Below, piece by piece: positions 1 to 6,540 of a stretch of DNA of 7,550 nucleotides. The stretch comes from Acidimicrobiaceae bacterium (GTDB taxonomy: Bacteria > Actinomycetota > Acidimicrobiia > Acidimicrobiales > MedAcidi-G1): contig DPMC01000010.1 in the NCBI GenBank assembly GCA_003541675.1, forward strand, positions 1 through 7,550, given 5' to 3'. The notes under the pieces are model-generated. The model was not told where the DNA came from. It saw only the letters and a program-made list of their open reading frames with translations, and ran no database searches. Made by a program: the position numbers and the translations under genes. Every line of letters starts with the position of its first letter. The stretch's first letter is position 1.

Positions 1-50
1 GGGGCGATCGTTGGGGTCGGGATCGACGAGGGGGAGGGTTCAGGTTGCAT
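1..50 (-). CDS. N-terminal 16 codons of an unidentified protein, cut by the window edge
   Basis: An ATG at 50-48 opens a minus-strand frame that stays open to the window edge. The first residues read MQPEPSPSSIPTPTIA, a Pro/Ser/Thr-rich start with no hydrophobic core in the visible part, so it is probably a disordered N-terminus and not a signal peptide. The start is supported by a near-ideal purine-rich ribosome binding site at 64-56, five bases before the ATG. It lies about 190 bases beyond the oxidase remnant and on the same strand. It could be a separate transcription unit or a late member of the sdh transcript. Too little is visible to name a family. Confidence 0.6.
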   Translation of the reverse strand, partial: MQPEPSPSSIPTPTIA

Positions 51-55
51 GTGAT

Positions 56-64
56 CTCCTCCCC
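56..64 (-). promoter_or_regulatory. Strong ribosome binding site for the gene starting at 50
   Basis: On the minus strand the sequence is GGGGAGGAG, followed by ATCAC and then ATG. This is one of the best Shine-Dalgarno matches in the window and is the main reason for calling a gene in the first 50 bases. Confidence 0.65.
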
Positions 65-164
65 TTCACTCGTGGTTGCTGCCGTGTCCGTCCACCTCCA
101 GATCCGCCGTATGCCCGGTGCCCCGGTCGGTGGAGCGTCGGGATGGTCGCGGAATCGGGTGGCA

Positions 165-201
165 CGTCAACCGTCGCGCCGGAGCATGCTTCTGTCAACC
201 G
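165..201 (-). promoter_or_regulatory. Possible promoter and direct repeat upstream of the gene starting at 50
   Basis: The minus strand carries a perfect -35 consensus TTGACA at 198-193. At 17 bases spacing lies GACGGT (175-170), a poor -10 box that keeps only the A at position 2 and the T at position 6. The 8-mer CGGTTGAC occurs twice, at 201-194 and 173-166, 28 bases apart. This could be two overlapping -35-like elements or a pair of binding sites. A start near 163 would leave a leader of about 110 bases, which contains a 6-bp inverted pair (91-96 with 129-134). Only the -35 box and the repeat are clear; promoter function is inferred. Confidence 0.3.
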
Positions 202-223
202 GATGCATGATCGATTCTGGAGA

Positions 224-237
224 TGGGTTGTAACCCA
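224..237 (-). terminator. Weak hairpin just after the oxidase-remnant stop codon
   Basis: The arms TGGGTT and AACCCA flank two bases, giving a 5-bp stem with a 4-base loop, six bases past the TAG at 246-244. There is no following T-run, so it is at most a weak or factor-assisted end for the sdh transcript. It may be chance. Confidence 0.2.
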
Positions 238-243
238 GGCCTC

Positions 244-444
244 CTAGAAGATCACCCCGGTGACCATGCCGAACATCCCGTCATTCCAATCCACATGGCT
301 GAGGATTTGGCAGTGCCATACCCAGACACCGAGTTCGTCGGAACGGACCAGCACCGGATAGCGCTCGTCGGGCGCCACGTTGATGGTGTCGGCCAGGTAC
401 GGATGGTCGAGGGGGGGAAGCCGACCTTGCAGGGAGGCGGACAT
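244..444 (-). pseudogene. C-terminal remnant of a multicopper oxidase (third cupredoxin domain)
   Basis: This 66-codon frame matches only the end of a multicopper oxidase: a stretch like the 'DTINVAPDERY' strand of the last cupredoxin domain (residues 19-29), then WHCQILSH (43-50) and GMFGMVT (56-62). In intact enzymes this region is HCHxxxH plus a downstream Met and supplies ligands to the type 1 and type 3 coppers. Here Cys45, His44 and His50 remain, but the middle histidine is Gln46 (codon CAA at 309-307). Intact enzymes have roughly 300 or more residues before this point; here those positions are occupied by sdhB, whose stop lies 21 bases upstream. The ATG at 444 has only a poor GGGGG-type binding site. 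The simplest reading is a remnant left by a deletion or rearrangement. A tiny expressed copper-binding peptide is possible but less likely. Confidence 0.65.
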
Positions 445-465
445 GATCCGACCCCCGGTGCCGGG

Positions 466-1263
466 TCAGCGTTGGCCGGCCAGCGCTCGGTTCTTGACCT
501 TGGCCTTCATGTAGTCACGGTTCATGAAGGCAATGAAGTCCAGCGAGATCTCCTTCGGGCACGCCTCGGAGCACTCACCGTGGTTGGTGCACGAGCCGAA
601 GAACTCCTCCATGGTTTCGACCATGGCCTCGGTCCGACTCCACCGCTCGGCCTGGCCTTGGGGTAGGAGTCCGAGGTGGCCGATCTTGGCCGAGGTAAAC
701 AACTGGGCGGCCGAGTTCGGGCACGCCGCCACGCAGGCCCCACAACCGATGCATGCCGCGGCGTCGAACGCCATGTCAGCGGCCACCTTGGGCACGGGGG
801 TGAGGTTGGCGTCAGAAGCCGCCCCCGTGTTGACCGAGATGTAGCCGCCGGCCTCAATGATGCGGTCCAGCGGTGAACGGTCGACCGCCAGATCGCGCAG
901 CACCGGGAAGCCGGCCGCCCGGAACGGTTCGATGACGATCTCGTCGCCGTCGCGAAACTCCCGCATGTGCAACTGGCAGGTGGCCGTGGCTTTCTGCGGA
1001 CCATGCGCCCGCCCGTTGATCATCACGCCACACGTGCCGCAGATGCCTTCACGGCAGTCGCTCTCGAAGGCCACTGGCTCGTTGCCGGCATCGTTGAGCT
1101 GTTCGTTGAGCTGGTCGAGCATCTCGAGGAAGGAGGCATCGGTACTGATGGCCTGTTGGTGCACGTCGAAGCGACCGGCGTCGTCTGGCCCGTCCTGCCG
1201 CCACACCTTGAGGGTGACGTTGATAATGGTGCCGTGCTCTGAAGAAACTGGCCCTGAAGACAT
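466..1263 (-). CDS. sdhB: Succinate dehydrogenase iron-sulphur subunit
   Basis: This 265-residue protein carries electrons from the FAD of SdhA to quinone at the cytoplasmic face of the membrane. The N-terminal ferredoxin domain holds the [2Fe-2S] ligands Cys70, Cys75, Cys78 and Cys96 (CREGICGTC pattern). The C-terminal domain has [12 protein letters not shown] (Cys171, 174, 177, 181) and a second set, Cys225, Cys231 and Cys235. By analogy with E. coli SdhB, 171/174/177/235 would bind [4Fe-4S] and 181/225/231 would bind [3Fe-4S]. All ligands are present. The start at 1263 is chosen because AGGGG lies eight bases upstream and the protein then begins just before the ferredoxin fold; a longer frame to 1383 would overlap the end of sdhA. 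It follows sdhA after 32 bases and is the last intact gene of the operon. Size and order resemble mycobacterial Sdh1. Confidence 0.95.
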   Translation of the reverse strand: MSSGPVSSEHGTIINVTLKVWRQDGPDDAGRFDVHQQAISTDASFLEMLDQLNEQLNDAGNEPVAFESDCREGICGTCGVMINGRAHGPQKATATCQLHMREFRDGDEIVIEPFRAAGFPVLRDLAVDRSPLDRIIEAGGYISVNTGAASDANLTPVPKVAADMAFDAAACIGCGACVAACPNSAAQLFTSAKIGHLGLLPQGQAERWSRTEAMVETMEEFFGSCTNHGECSEACPKEISLDFIAFMNRDYMKAKVKNRALAGQR

Positions 1264-1295
1264 GTTGGTTTCCCCTGTTCCTCTCTGGCCCGGGC

Positions 1296-3251
1296 CTACT
1301 TGTAGGAGCGCTGTGCCAGCGCCACGTTCTCGAAGGTCAGTTCTTCGCGGTGGCGGGTCTGAGCCGTGCCCTCGCCGTTCCACTCCCAGGCCGCTACGTG
1401 GGCGAAGTTTTCGTCGTCGCGTTGGGCCTCACCCTCGGCCGTCTGGTGTTCTTCGCGGAAGTGGCCGCCGCATGACTCCTCCCGCTCCAGGGCGTCTCGA
1501 GCCATGAGTTCAGCTAGGTCGAAGAAGTCGGCCACCCGGCCGGCCTTCTCGAGGGACTGGTTGAGAGTCTCTGCGCTGCCCAGTACCCGTACGTTGGAGT
1601 GGAACTCGTCGCGCAGGGCCGGTATCTCTGAGAGGGCCTGGATGAGGCCGGCTTTGGTGCGACCCATGCCGATGTGTTCCCAGGTGATGCGACCGAGTTC
1701 TCGGTGGTAGTAATCGACCGACTTCGTTCCGTTGACGGACAGCCAGCGATTCTGCTCATCGGTCACACTGGCGATCGCCTCGGTGAACACAGGGTCGTTG
1801 GTAGGTACCGCAGACTGGCCGAGTAGGCCAGCCAGATCGTCACCGATGGTGTACGGCAGCACGAAGTAGCCGTCAGCCAGGCCCTGCATGAGGGCGCTCG
1901 CTCCGAGGCGGTTGGCGCCGTGGTCCGAGAAGTTGGACTCACCGATCGAGTACAGGCCAGGCACCGAGGTCATCAGGTGGTAGTCCACCCACAGGCCACC
2001 CATCGTGTAGTGGATGGCCGGGTAGATCCGCATTGGCTGCTCGTATGGGTTCTCACCGGTAATCCGGTGGTACATGTCGAACAGGTTCCCGTACTTCTCG
2101 GAGATGGCATCCACGCCGTCACGGGCGATGGCTGCCTGGAAGTCAAGGAATACGCCGTTCTTCAATGGGCCTACGCCCCGGCCCTCATCACACACAGTCT
2201 TGGCATTACGCGACGCCACGTCACGTGGTACCAGGTTGCCAAAGGCTGGGTACTTGCGTTCCAGGTAGTAGTCGCGTTCAGCCTCGGGGATCTCGGCGGC
2301 CATGCGTGCGTCGTCGTTTGCATCGGGTACCCAGATGCGACCGTCGTTGCGCAGCGATTCGGACATCAGGGTGAGCTTGGACTGGAAGTCGTCGCTGACC
2401 GGTATGCAGGTTGGGTGGATCTGTGTGTAGCAGGGGTTGGCGAAGAAGGCGCCCTTCTTGTGGGCCCGCCAGGCCGCCGTGACATTGCACATCATCGCGT
2501 TGGTGGACAGAAAGTAGACGTTGCCGTAGCCCCCGGTAGCCAGTACCACGGCGTGCGCCGAGTGGGGCGTGACCTCGCCGGAGACGAGGTCACGGGTGAC
2601 GATGCCGCACGCCCGACCATCCTTCTTGACGACGTCGAGTAGTTCGGCGCGGCTGTGTAGTTCGACGGTCCCGGCGGCCACCTGGCGCATCAGGGCCGAG
2701 TAGGCGCCGATGAGTAGTTGCTGCCCGGTCTGGCCACGGGCGTAGAAGGTCCGAGACACCTGGGCGCCACCGAACGAGCGGTTGTCGAGCAAGCCGCCGT
2801 AGTCGCGGGCGAACGGTACGCCCTGGGCGGTGGCCTGGTCGATGATATTGACCGAGACCTCGGCCAGCCGGTGGACATTGGCCTCCCGGGAGCGGTAGTC
2901 GCCACCTTTGACGGTGTCATAGAACAGTCGGTGGACCGAGTCGCCGTCGTTTGGGTAGTTCTTCGCCGCGTTGATACCGCCCTGTGCGGCGATCGAGTGG
3001 GCACGTCGAGGGCTGTCGTGGAAGGTAAAGGCCTTCACCCGGTACCCCAACTCGCCGAGCGAGGCAGCTGCCGACGCACCGGCCAAACCAGTACCGACGA
3101 CGATCACATCGAACTTGCGCTTGTTGTTGGGGTTGACCAGATTCATTGAGAACTTGTGGTTCTCCCACATGTCGGCCACATCGCCGGTAGGGATCTTGCT
3201 GTTCAGGGCCGGGCTCGTCGTGACCTGGTCAGGCGGGGTTGCGTTGCTCAT
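1296..3251 (-). CDS. sdhA: Succinate dehydrogenase flavoprotein subunit
   Basis: This 651-residue catalytic subunit oxidises succinate to fumarate and links the citric acid cycle to respiration. Visible features in order: the Rossmann dinucleotide motif GTGLAG (53-58); HSIAAQGG (85-92), in which His85 should carry the covalent FAD; the substrate-side region with HPT (279-281); PRDVASR (342-348), whose Arg343 matches the catalytic arginine; PAIHYTMGG (411-419) with the substrate-binding His414; and [14 protein letters not shown] (441-454) near the flavin. The length and the wording of the last motif fit the subfamily paired with a single five-helix anchor (Bacteroidetes/actinobacterial Sdh, mycobacterial Sdh1) and not the E. 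coli-type enzyme. The start at 3251 is preceded by AGGAG at a five-base spacing; the frame extends 28 codons further but that would overlap sdhC. The gap from sdhC is 23 bases, so the genes are almost certainly co-transcribed. Confidence 0.96.
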   Translation of the reverse strand: MSNATPPDQVTTSPALNSKIPTGDVADMWENHKFSMNLVNPNNKRKFDVIVVGTGLAGASAAASLGELGYRVKAFTFHDSPRRAHSIAAQGGINAAKNYPNDGDSVHRLFYDTVKGGDYRSREANVHRLAEVSVNIIDQATAQGVPFARDYGGLLDNRSFGGAQVSRTFYARGQTGQQLLIGAYSALMRQVAAGTVELHSRAELLDVVKKDGRACGIVTRDLVSGEVTPHSAHAVVLATGGYGNVYFLSTNAMMCNVTAAWRAHKKGAFFANPCYTQIHPTCIPVSDDFQSKLTLMSESLRNDGRIWVPDANDDARMAAEIPEAERDYYLERKYPAFGNLVPRDVASRNAKTVCDEGRGVGPLKNGVFLDFQAAIARDGVDAISEKYGNLFDMYHRITGENPYEQPMRIYPAIHYTMGGLWVDYHLMTSVPGLYSIGESNFSDHGANRLGASALMQGLADGYFVLPYTIGDDLAGLLGQSAVPTNDPVFTEAIASVTDEQNRWLSVNGTKSVDYYHRELGRITWEHIGMGRTKAGLIQALSEIPALRDEFHSNVRVLGSAETLNQSLEKAGRVADFFDLAELMARDALEREESCGGHFREEHQTAEGEAQRDDENFAHVAAWEWNGEGTAQTRHREELTFENVALAQRSYK

Positions 3252-3274
3252 GGTGTCTCCTGCCGTTCCGTCGC

Positions 3275-4114
3275 CTAGTGGTCCGATGCCTGGTCGGCCA
3301 GACATTCGAGAACGTATGTGGCGTCGGCCGGACACTGGCGCCCGTCATCGTCGACGAGGCCGGCTTGGGTGAGGATCGGAAAGCTCAGGTTTCCGACGAG
3401 GATCAGCCCGGCCAAGCTGGTGGCCAACGTGCGTCGCAGGTGGTTGTAACGGGGGTTATTCACGCCGAGGCTCTGGAACATCGACCAGGCCCCGTGGTAG
3501 ATGTGCCACGCCAACGCCATGTTGGCCACCACGTAGAGGATGGCCACCGGCAGGGCCCCAAGTGACGTCGCCACATTGTGGTACGGATCGCCGGCCACAA
3601 AGTCGTCGCCCAGCCACCAGCCCCAGGTCAGATCGGCCAGGTGGTAGAGGATGAACAGGGCGATGATCGGGCCGGTCCAGCGCATGGTGCGGCTGGCGAA
3701 GGTGGCGGCAATGTGGTCCCGCCCACCCTCGTACTTCTTGGCTCCGCTGATCATGCTGGCCTTCTCGCTGGCGTTGCCGCTCATCCGACTAAGGGTGATG
3801 GCCGAGTGCAAGTGCAGGACGAACATGGTGAGCAGGCCCGCCCGCATCAGCCACAGGACAGTGCCCTTGGGCACCAGGCCCCCGCCCAGAGTCCGTAGCG
3901 ACTCGGCGTACTCGTGCATCCGGGCTGGGCCCTCATACAGGTGGAGGTTGCCGATCATGTGGACCAGCACGAACCCGATGAGGCCGATTCCGGTGAGGGC
4001 CATGACCCACTTGCGACCCACCGCGCTCTGGTAAAGGTTCAGAGGGAAGGGCCACTGGCGGCCCCGCGGTCGGACCGGCGTTACGCGGTAGCGCTGCTCA
4101 GTGGTTTGGGCCAT
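3275..4114 (-). CDS. sdhC: Succinate dehydrogenase membrane anchor, cytochrome b558-type
   Basis: This 279-residue integral membrane protein anchors SdhA and SdhB and passes electrons to quinone. Five membrane helices can be seen at about 36-59, 85-109, 146-168, 185-213 and 227-252, as in the single-anchor SdhC/FrdC family and unlike the separate SdhC plus SdhD pair. Histidines in or next to helices are candidate haem ligands: His52/His58 (helix 1), His101/His103 (helix 2), His158 (helix 3) and His204/His207 (helix 4), consistent with a two-haem anchor. The only cysteines are Cys261 and Cys271 in the tail after helix 5. The start at 4114 is chosen because GAGGAGGG lies four bases upstream; a 52-codon upstream extension has no binding site and no membrane-protein character. 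It is the first gene of the sdhCAB operon. I cannot tell from sequence alone whether it binds haem or, as reported for mycobacterial Sdh1, another cofactor. Confidence 0.92.
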   Translation of the reverse strand: MAQTTEQRYRVTPVRPRGRQWPFPLNLYQSAVGRKWVMALTGIGLIGFVLVHMIGNLHLYEGPARMHEYAESLRTLGGGLVPKGTVLWLMRAGLLTMFVLHLHSAITLSRMSGNASEKASMISGAKKYEGGRDHIAATFASRTMRWTGPIIALFILYHLADLTWGWWLGDDFVAGDPYHNVATSLGALPVAILYVVANMALAWHIYHGAWSMFQSLGVNNPRYNHLRRTLATSLAGLILVGNLSFPILTQAGLVDDDGRQCPADATYVLECLADQASDH

Positions 4115-4118
4115 GGTT

Positions 4119-4126
4119 CCCTCCTC
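4119..4126 (-). promoter_or_regulatory. Strong ribosome binding site fixing the sdhC start
   Basis: The minus strand reads GAGGAGGG, then AACC, then ATG at 4114. It lies inside the longer open frame that begins at 4270, and so decides in favour of the shorter 279-residue SdhC. Confidence 0.8.
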
Positions 4127-4135
4127 GTGCGATGG

Positions 4136-4151
4136 CCCCGGTGCGACGGGG
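4136..4151 (-). other. Short GC hairpin in the sdhC leader
   Basis: A perfect 5-bp stem (CCCCG with CGGGG) encloses six bases and ends nine bases before the sdhC ribosome binding site. It has no T-run, so it is not a convincing terminator for the upstream gene. It might affect leader stability or access to the binding site, or be chance in GC-rich DNA. Confidence 0.3.
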
Positions 4152-4162
4152 TGAGGCGTTCG

Positions 4163-4200
4163 CAGAGGTGAGAGTAGCGCGCTGGGGATAGCCACCTCTG
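4163..4200. repeat. Inverted repeat with central palindrome upstream of sdhC, possible operator
   Basis: Two perfect 8-base arms, CAGAGGTG (4163-4170) and CACCTCTG (4193-4200), are separated by 22 bases, so their centres are 30 bp apart, about three helical turns. Near the midpoint sits an 8-base palindrome, AGCGCGCT (4176-4183). On the minus strand the spacer also contains TACTCT (4176-4171), which fits the actinobacterial -10 pattern TAnnnT, but no good -35 box lies at the right distance. The site is 49 to 86 bases upstream of the sdhC start, where a promoter or operator for the operon would be expected. It could bind a dimeric regulator or fold as an RNA stem; neither is shown. Confidence 0.4.
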
Positions 4201-4283
4201 AGCCGATCGCCACTTCAGATGCCCAATCGCCAACAGGGGTCCGGGTCGCCTCGACCTCCGACTCAATCACCTCCGTCTCCGGC

Positions 4284-6422
4284 TCAGTCAGCGCCGATCC
4301 GACCCTCGTAGCGGTTGGCGGCGAGGCTTGTTCCGTCGACGGTCAGGTCTAACTCGAGGGAGACGGCTCCGGTAGCGTCACCGAGGGACACCTCGAGGGT
4401 TCCGATCAGGGTCACCGAGTCGGCTTCGAGGGCGCCACCCCACGATCGTTCGATGACCGGACCCTCGGAGCCGATCCGGAGCCGGGCGTCCACCCGACAG
4501 CGTTCGACAGGGAGCCGACCGTCATGGACGACCACCACCTGGACTGTCATGGTGGAACGGGGGGCAATGGACTCCAACGGTGGATCGGCCACCACGATGG
4601 TCGGAGCACATGCCGCGGTCACCGTGGCGTAGGCCGGCTTGGGGTTCCGAAGGTGGTCGACCAGCGATCCGGAGATGGCCGGTGCTCCGTCGAGGAGTCG
4701 GTCCAGCGTGAATCCTCCGGTGGGCTGATACTTACGGCGGCGCAGGGCCTCGATCTGAATCCGCAGTAGGCGGTCCTGGAGTTGACGGGTATCGGCCGCC
4801 CATTGTTCGGGCCCCGCCCAATTGGCAGGGGGAACGCGGCGTACCAGCACATCGACCTCGGCTCCGAAGCCGGCCAGTCGGTCAGAGTCGATAATGGGCC
4901 ACGATCCGGGATTCAGCGTCCCATCGTTTAGGGCTGGAGAATCCACCGGTACGGACTGGGCACCGAAGGCCGATACGAATCGACCGGCCCGACGTACCCG
5001 GTCCATGTATCCGGCGAGGTCTCCCCGCCGTCCGCTATACCACCCGAACCAGAGGTGGCCGGTCGCGTCGTCGACCCGAGGCGGGTTGGGCAGCACCCCG
5101 GAGTGGCTGATCACCGGGCGAGAAGGATCGGCCTGATCGAGAGAGCGGCGAACCGTGCGGTCCAGCACCGTTCGATTCCATGTGGGGAGCTGCTGGTCCA
5201 TCTGGCGTGGAACGGCCCGGGTTCGGTCCACGGGATCGGGGGCGTCGTGGCCACACCAGACGATCACCGACGGGTGGTGGCCCAGTAGGTCGACCACGTC
5301 GCGGGCCTGACGGGCCGCCTGGCCACGGACCCCCCGGTGGTAGCCGCCGGTCAGTGGAAGGTCCTGCCACACCAGCATCCCGGCCCGGTCGGCTTCGTCG
5401 TACAGCTCGGTGGCCGACACATGGCCGATCAGGCGGAGCAGATTGAGTCCGGCATTGCTGGCCAGTGCCACGTCGGCCATCGCCGAGTCGTCGGTCACTC
5501 GAGACAGGTCTCGGTCCAGCGGAGGGACGATGGCCCCTCGGAGGAAGATCCGTTCCCCGTTTATCGACCACACGTGGTTGTGCATCTGGACTGACCGGAA
5601 GCCGGTGCGTCGCACCACCCGGTCACTGACCCGACCGTCTTCGGTGGCCACCTCGAGCTCCACGTCGTGTAGTGGCTGGTCGCCCATTTCGGCGGGCCAC
5701 CACAATGGTGGGCGCGGAATACGGATCGACCACTCGACCCGGTTTTCGCCGCCGGCCAACGACTGGCGGTAGCGGTGGTCGACGCCCAGGACCCGGGTGT
5801 GGAACACCGCGGCCCGGGGCCGATCGGTGTGGACCACGGCGCGAAACGTCAGGGTGGCGACGGACTCGGTGGCGCGGGTACACACCACCCGGACGTGAAG
5901 CAGGGGGACCGGCCCGGTCTCTCGCAGCCGAACCGGGCGTCCGATCCCACCGGGGTTCCACGGGGCGATGCCCCGGCCGCCCTGGGTCGTCCCGGTGAGG
6001 GTGCGTTTCTCGTTCGGGTTCCCGACCGGTGGGCAGGTGGCCTCCACGGCCAGCAGGTGGTCGGAGCGGGCCCGGACTAGTTCAGTCACTTCGAGGAGGT
6101 GGGGGGTGAACGAGCCTTCGGTGGGGCCGAGGTACGAACCGTCCAACCACACGTCCCCCTGGAAGGTGACCCCGGCTAACTCCAAGAACGTTCGCCGATC
6201 TAGGTCCGGGGGTTGGGTGGAAAATCGGGTGCGGTAAAGGAGTGGCCCGTCGGCGTCGGCGAAGGCCGGGGTGCTTCGCCATGCACCGGGCACCGTGACC
6301 TCGGGCCAGTCACCGTCGTCGAGGTCCTCGAGGGGGAAATCGCGCCGCAGCATTTCGTCGGCCTCGATAGCCCGCCATGGTCCGGGCAGGGCCCCGGGCG
6401 CGTCCATGCTCCGATGCACCAT
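4284..6422 (-). CDS. GH2-like glycosidase homologue lacking both catalytic glutamates
   Basis: This 712-residue protein has the layout of a GH2 beta-mannosidase/beta-galactosidase: a jelly-roll sugar-binding domain (about 35-170, with VWLDG at 91-95 and GRPVRL at 161-166), an immunoglobulin-like domain (about 172-276, preceded by no signal peptide and including PPLWWP at 238-243), a TIM barrel from about 284 (INGERIFLRG, 287-296; LVWQDLP, 350-356) with NPKPAY near its end, and a C-terminal beta domain. In active GH2 enzymes barrel strand 4 ends in WxGNNE or WxGHNE; here it reads WCGHDA (389-394). The nucleophile motif SEFG is SAFG (484-487). The acid/base and nucleophile positions are thus both alanine (394 and 485), 91 residues apart as in active relatives. 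Hydrolysis by the normal mechanism is not expected. The frame is intact, so a binding or structural role is likely. It appears cytoplasmic. It lies 118 bases after the GH1-like gene and 169 bases before sdhC. Confidence 0.85.
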   Translation of the reverse strand: MVHRSMDAPGALPGPWRAIEADEMLRRDFPLEDLDDGDWPEVTVPGAWRSTPAFADADGPLLYRTRFSTQPPDLDRRTFLELAGVTFQGDVWLDGSYLGPTEGSFTPHLLEVTELVRARSDHLLAVEATCPPVGNPNEKRTLTGTTQGGRGIAPWNPGGIGRPVRLRETGPVPLLHVRVVCTRATESVATLTFRAVVHTDRPRAAVFHTRVLGVDHRYRQSLAGGENRVEWSIRIPRPPLWWPAEMGDQPLHDVELEVATEDGRVSDRVVRRTGFRSVQMHNHVWSINGERIFLRGAIVPPLDRDLSRVTDDSAMADVALASNAGLNLLRLIGHVSATELYDEADRAGMLVWQDLPLTGGYHRGVRGQAARQARDVVDLLGHHPSVIVWCGHDAPDPVDRTRAVPRQMDQQLPTWNRTVLDRTVRRSLDQADPSRPVISHSGVLPNPPRVDDATGHLWFGWYSGRRGDLAGYMDRVRRAGRFVSAFGAQSVPVDSPALNDGTLNPGSWPIIDSDRLAGFGAEVDVLVRRVPPANWAGPEQWAADTRQLQDRLLRIQIEALRRRKYQPTGGFTLDRLLDGAPAISGSLVDHLRNPKPAYATVTAACAPTIVVADPPLESIAPRSTMTVQVVVVHDGRLPVERCRVDARLRIGSEGPVIERSWGGALEADSVTLIGTLEVSLGDATGAVSLELDLTVDGTSLAANRYEGRIGAD

Positions 6423-6428
6423 GTCCAG

Positions 6429-6456
6429 ACGCTACGCCCGGCAGGATCCTGATCAA
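6429..6456 (-). promoter_or_regulatory. Possible leaderless promoter of the GH2-like gene
   Basis: On the minus strand TTGATC (6456-6451) and TAGCGT (6434-6429) are 16 bases apart. TAGCGT fits the actinobacterial -10 pattern TAnnnT. Only six bases (CTGGAC) separate it from the ATG at 6422, so transcription would begin at or next to the A of the start codon. This agrees with the absence of a ribosome binding site at the usual distance before that ATG. Leaderless messages are common in Actinobacteria. The alternative start at Met6 (6407) has GGAG only one base away, which is too close to use. Confidence 0.45.
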
Positions 6457-6474
6457 GGCGCGCTGCCTATGGTG

Positions 6475-6491
6475 CCGCCATGCTCCGGCGG
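6475..6491 (-). terminator. Weak GC hairpin between the GH1-like and GH2-like genes
   Basis: A 5-bp stem (CCGCC at 6475-6479 with GGCGG at 6487-6491) with a 7-base loop lies about 50 bases past the GH1-like stop codon. There is no T-run. It is the best terminator candidate in the 118-base gap but is not convincing, and read-through into the GH2-like gene is plausible. Confidence 0.2.
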
Positions 6492-6540
6492 TGGCGGACA
6501 GGACGGGTCCCGAGGAACCTGCTCAGGAGCAAGCCAGCCG

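Larger units (their letters stand above)
51..243. other. Intergenic region between the oxidase remnant and the next gene
   Basis: No gene is supported here on either strand. The open frame on the plus strand across 11-247 is rich in Arg, Pro and Gly, has no ribosome binding site and shows no family resemblance. The stretch contains the promoter-like TTGACA, two copies of an 8-mer, the 6-base palindromes GCATGC (184-189) and ATGCAT (203-208), and a short hairpin next to the remnant's stop codon. Confidence 0.5.

Noticed and set aside
223..666. A plus-strand 147-codon open frame
   Set aside because: It covers the end of sdhB and the oxidase remnant in antisense; composition is typical of a shadow frame.
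466..1383. A 305-residue SdhB starting at 1383
   Set aside because: The extra 40 codons overlap the end of sdhA; the ATG at 1263 has AGGGG upstream and gives the usual length.
1920..2642. A 240-codon open frame on the plus strand
   Set aside because: It is the reverse complement of sdhA in GC-rich DNA, where long antisense frames are common; no family resemblance and no ribosome binding site.
1296..3335. A 679-residue SdhA starting at 3335
   Set aside because: It would overlap sdhC by about 60 bases; AGGAG before the ATG at 3251 is well placed and the resulting length fits the family.
3275..4270. A 331-residue version of SdhC starting at 4270
   Set aside because: The extra 52 codons have no ribosome binding site at their start and are not membrane-like, and the region contains the inverted repeat and a strong binding site placed exactly for the ATG at 4114.
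5035..5571. A second minus-strand frame of 178 codons inside the GH2-like gene
   Set aside because: It is Arg/Pro/Gly-rich, has no motif, and the GH2 frame explains the same bases fully.
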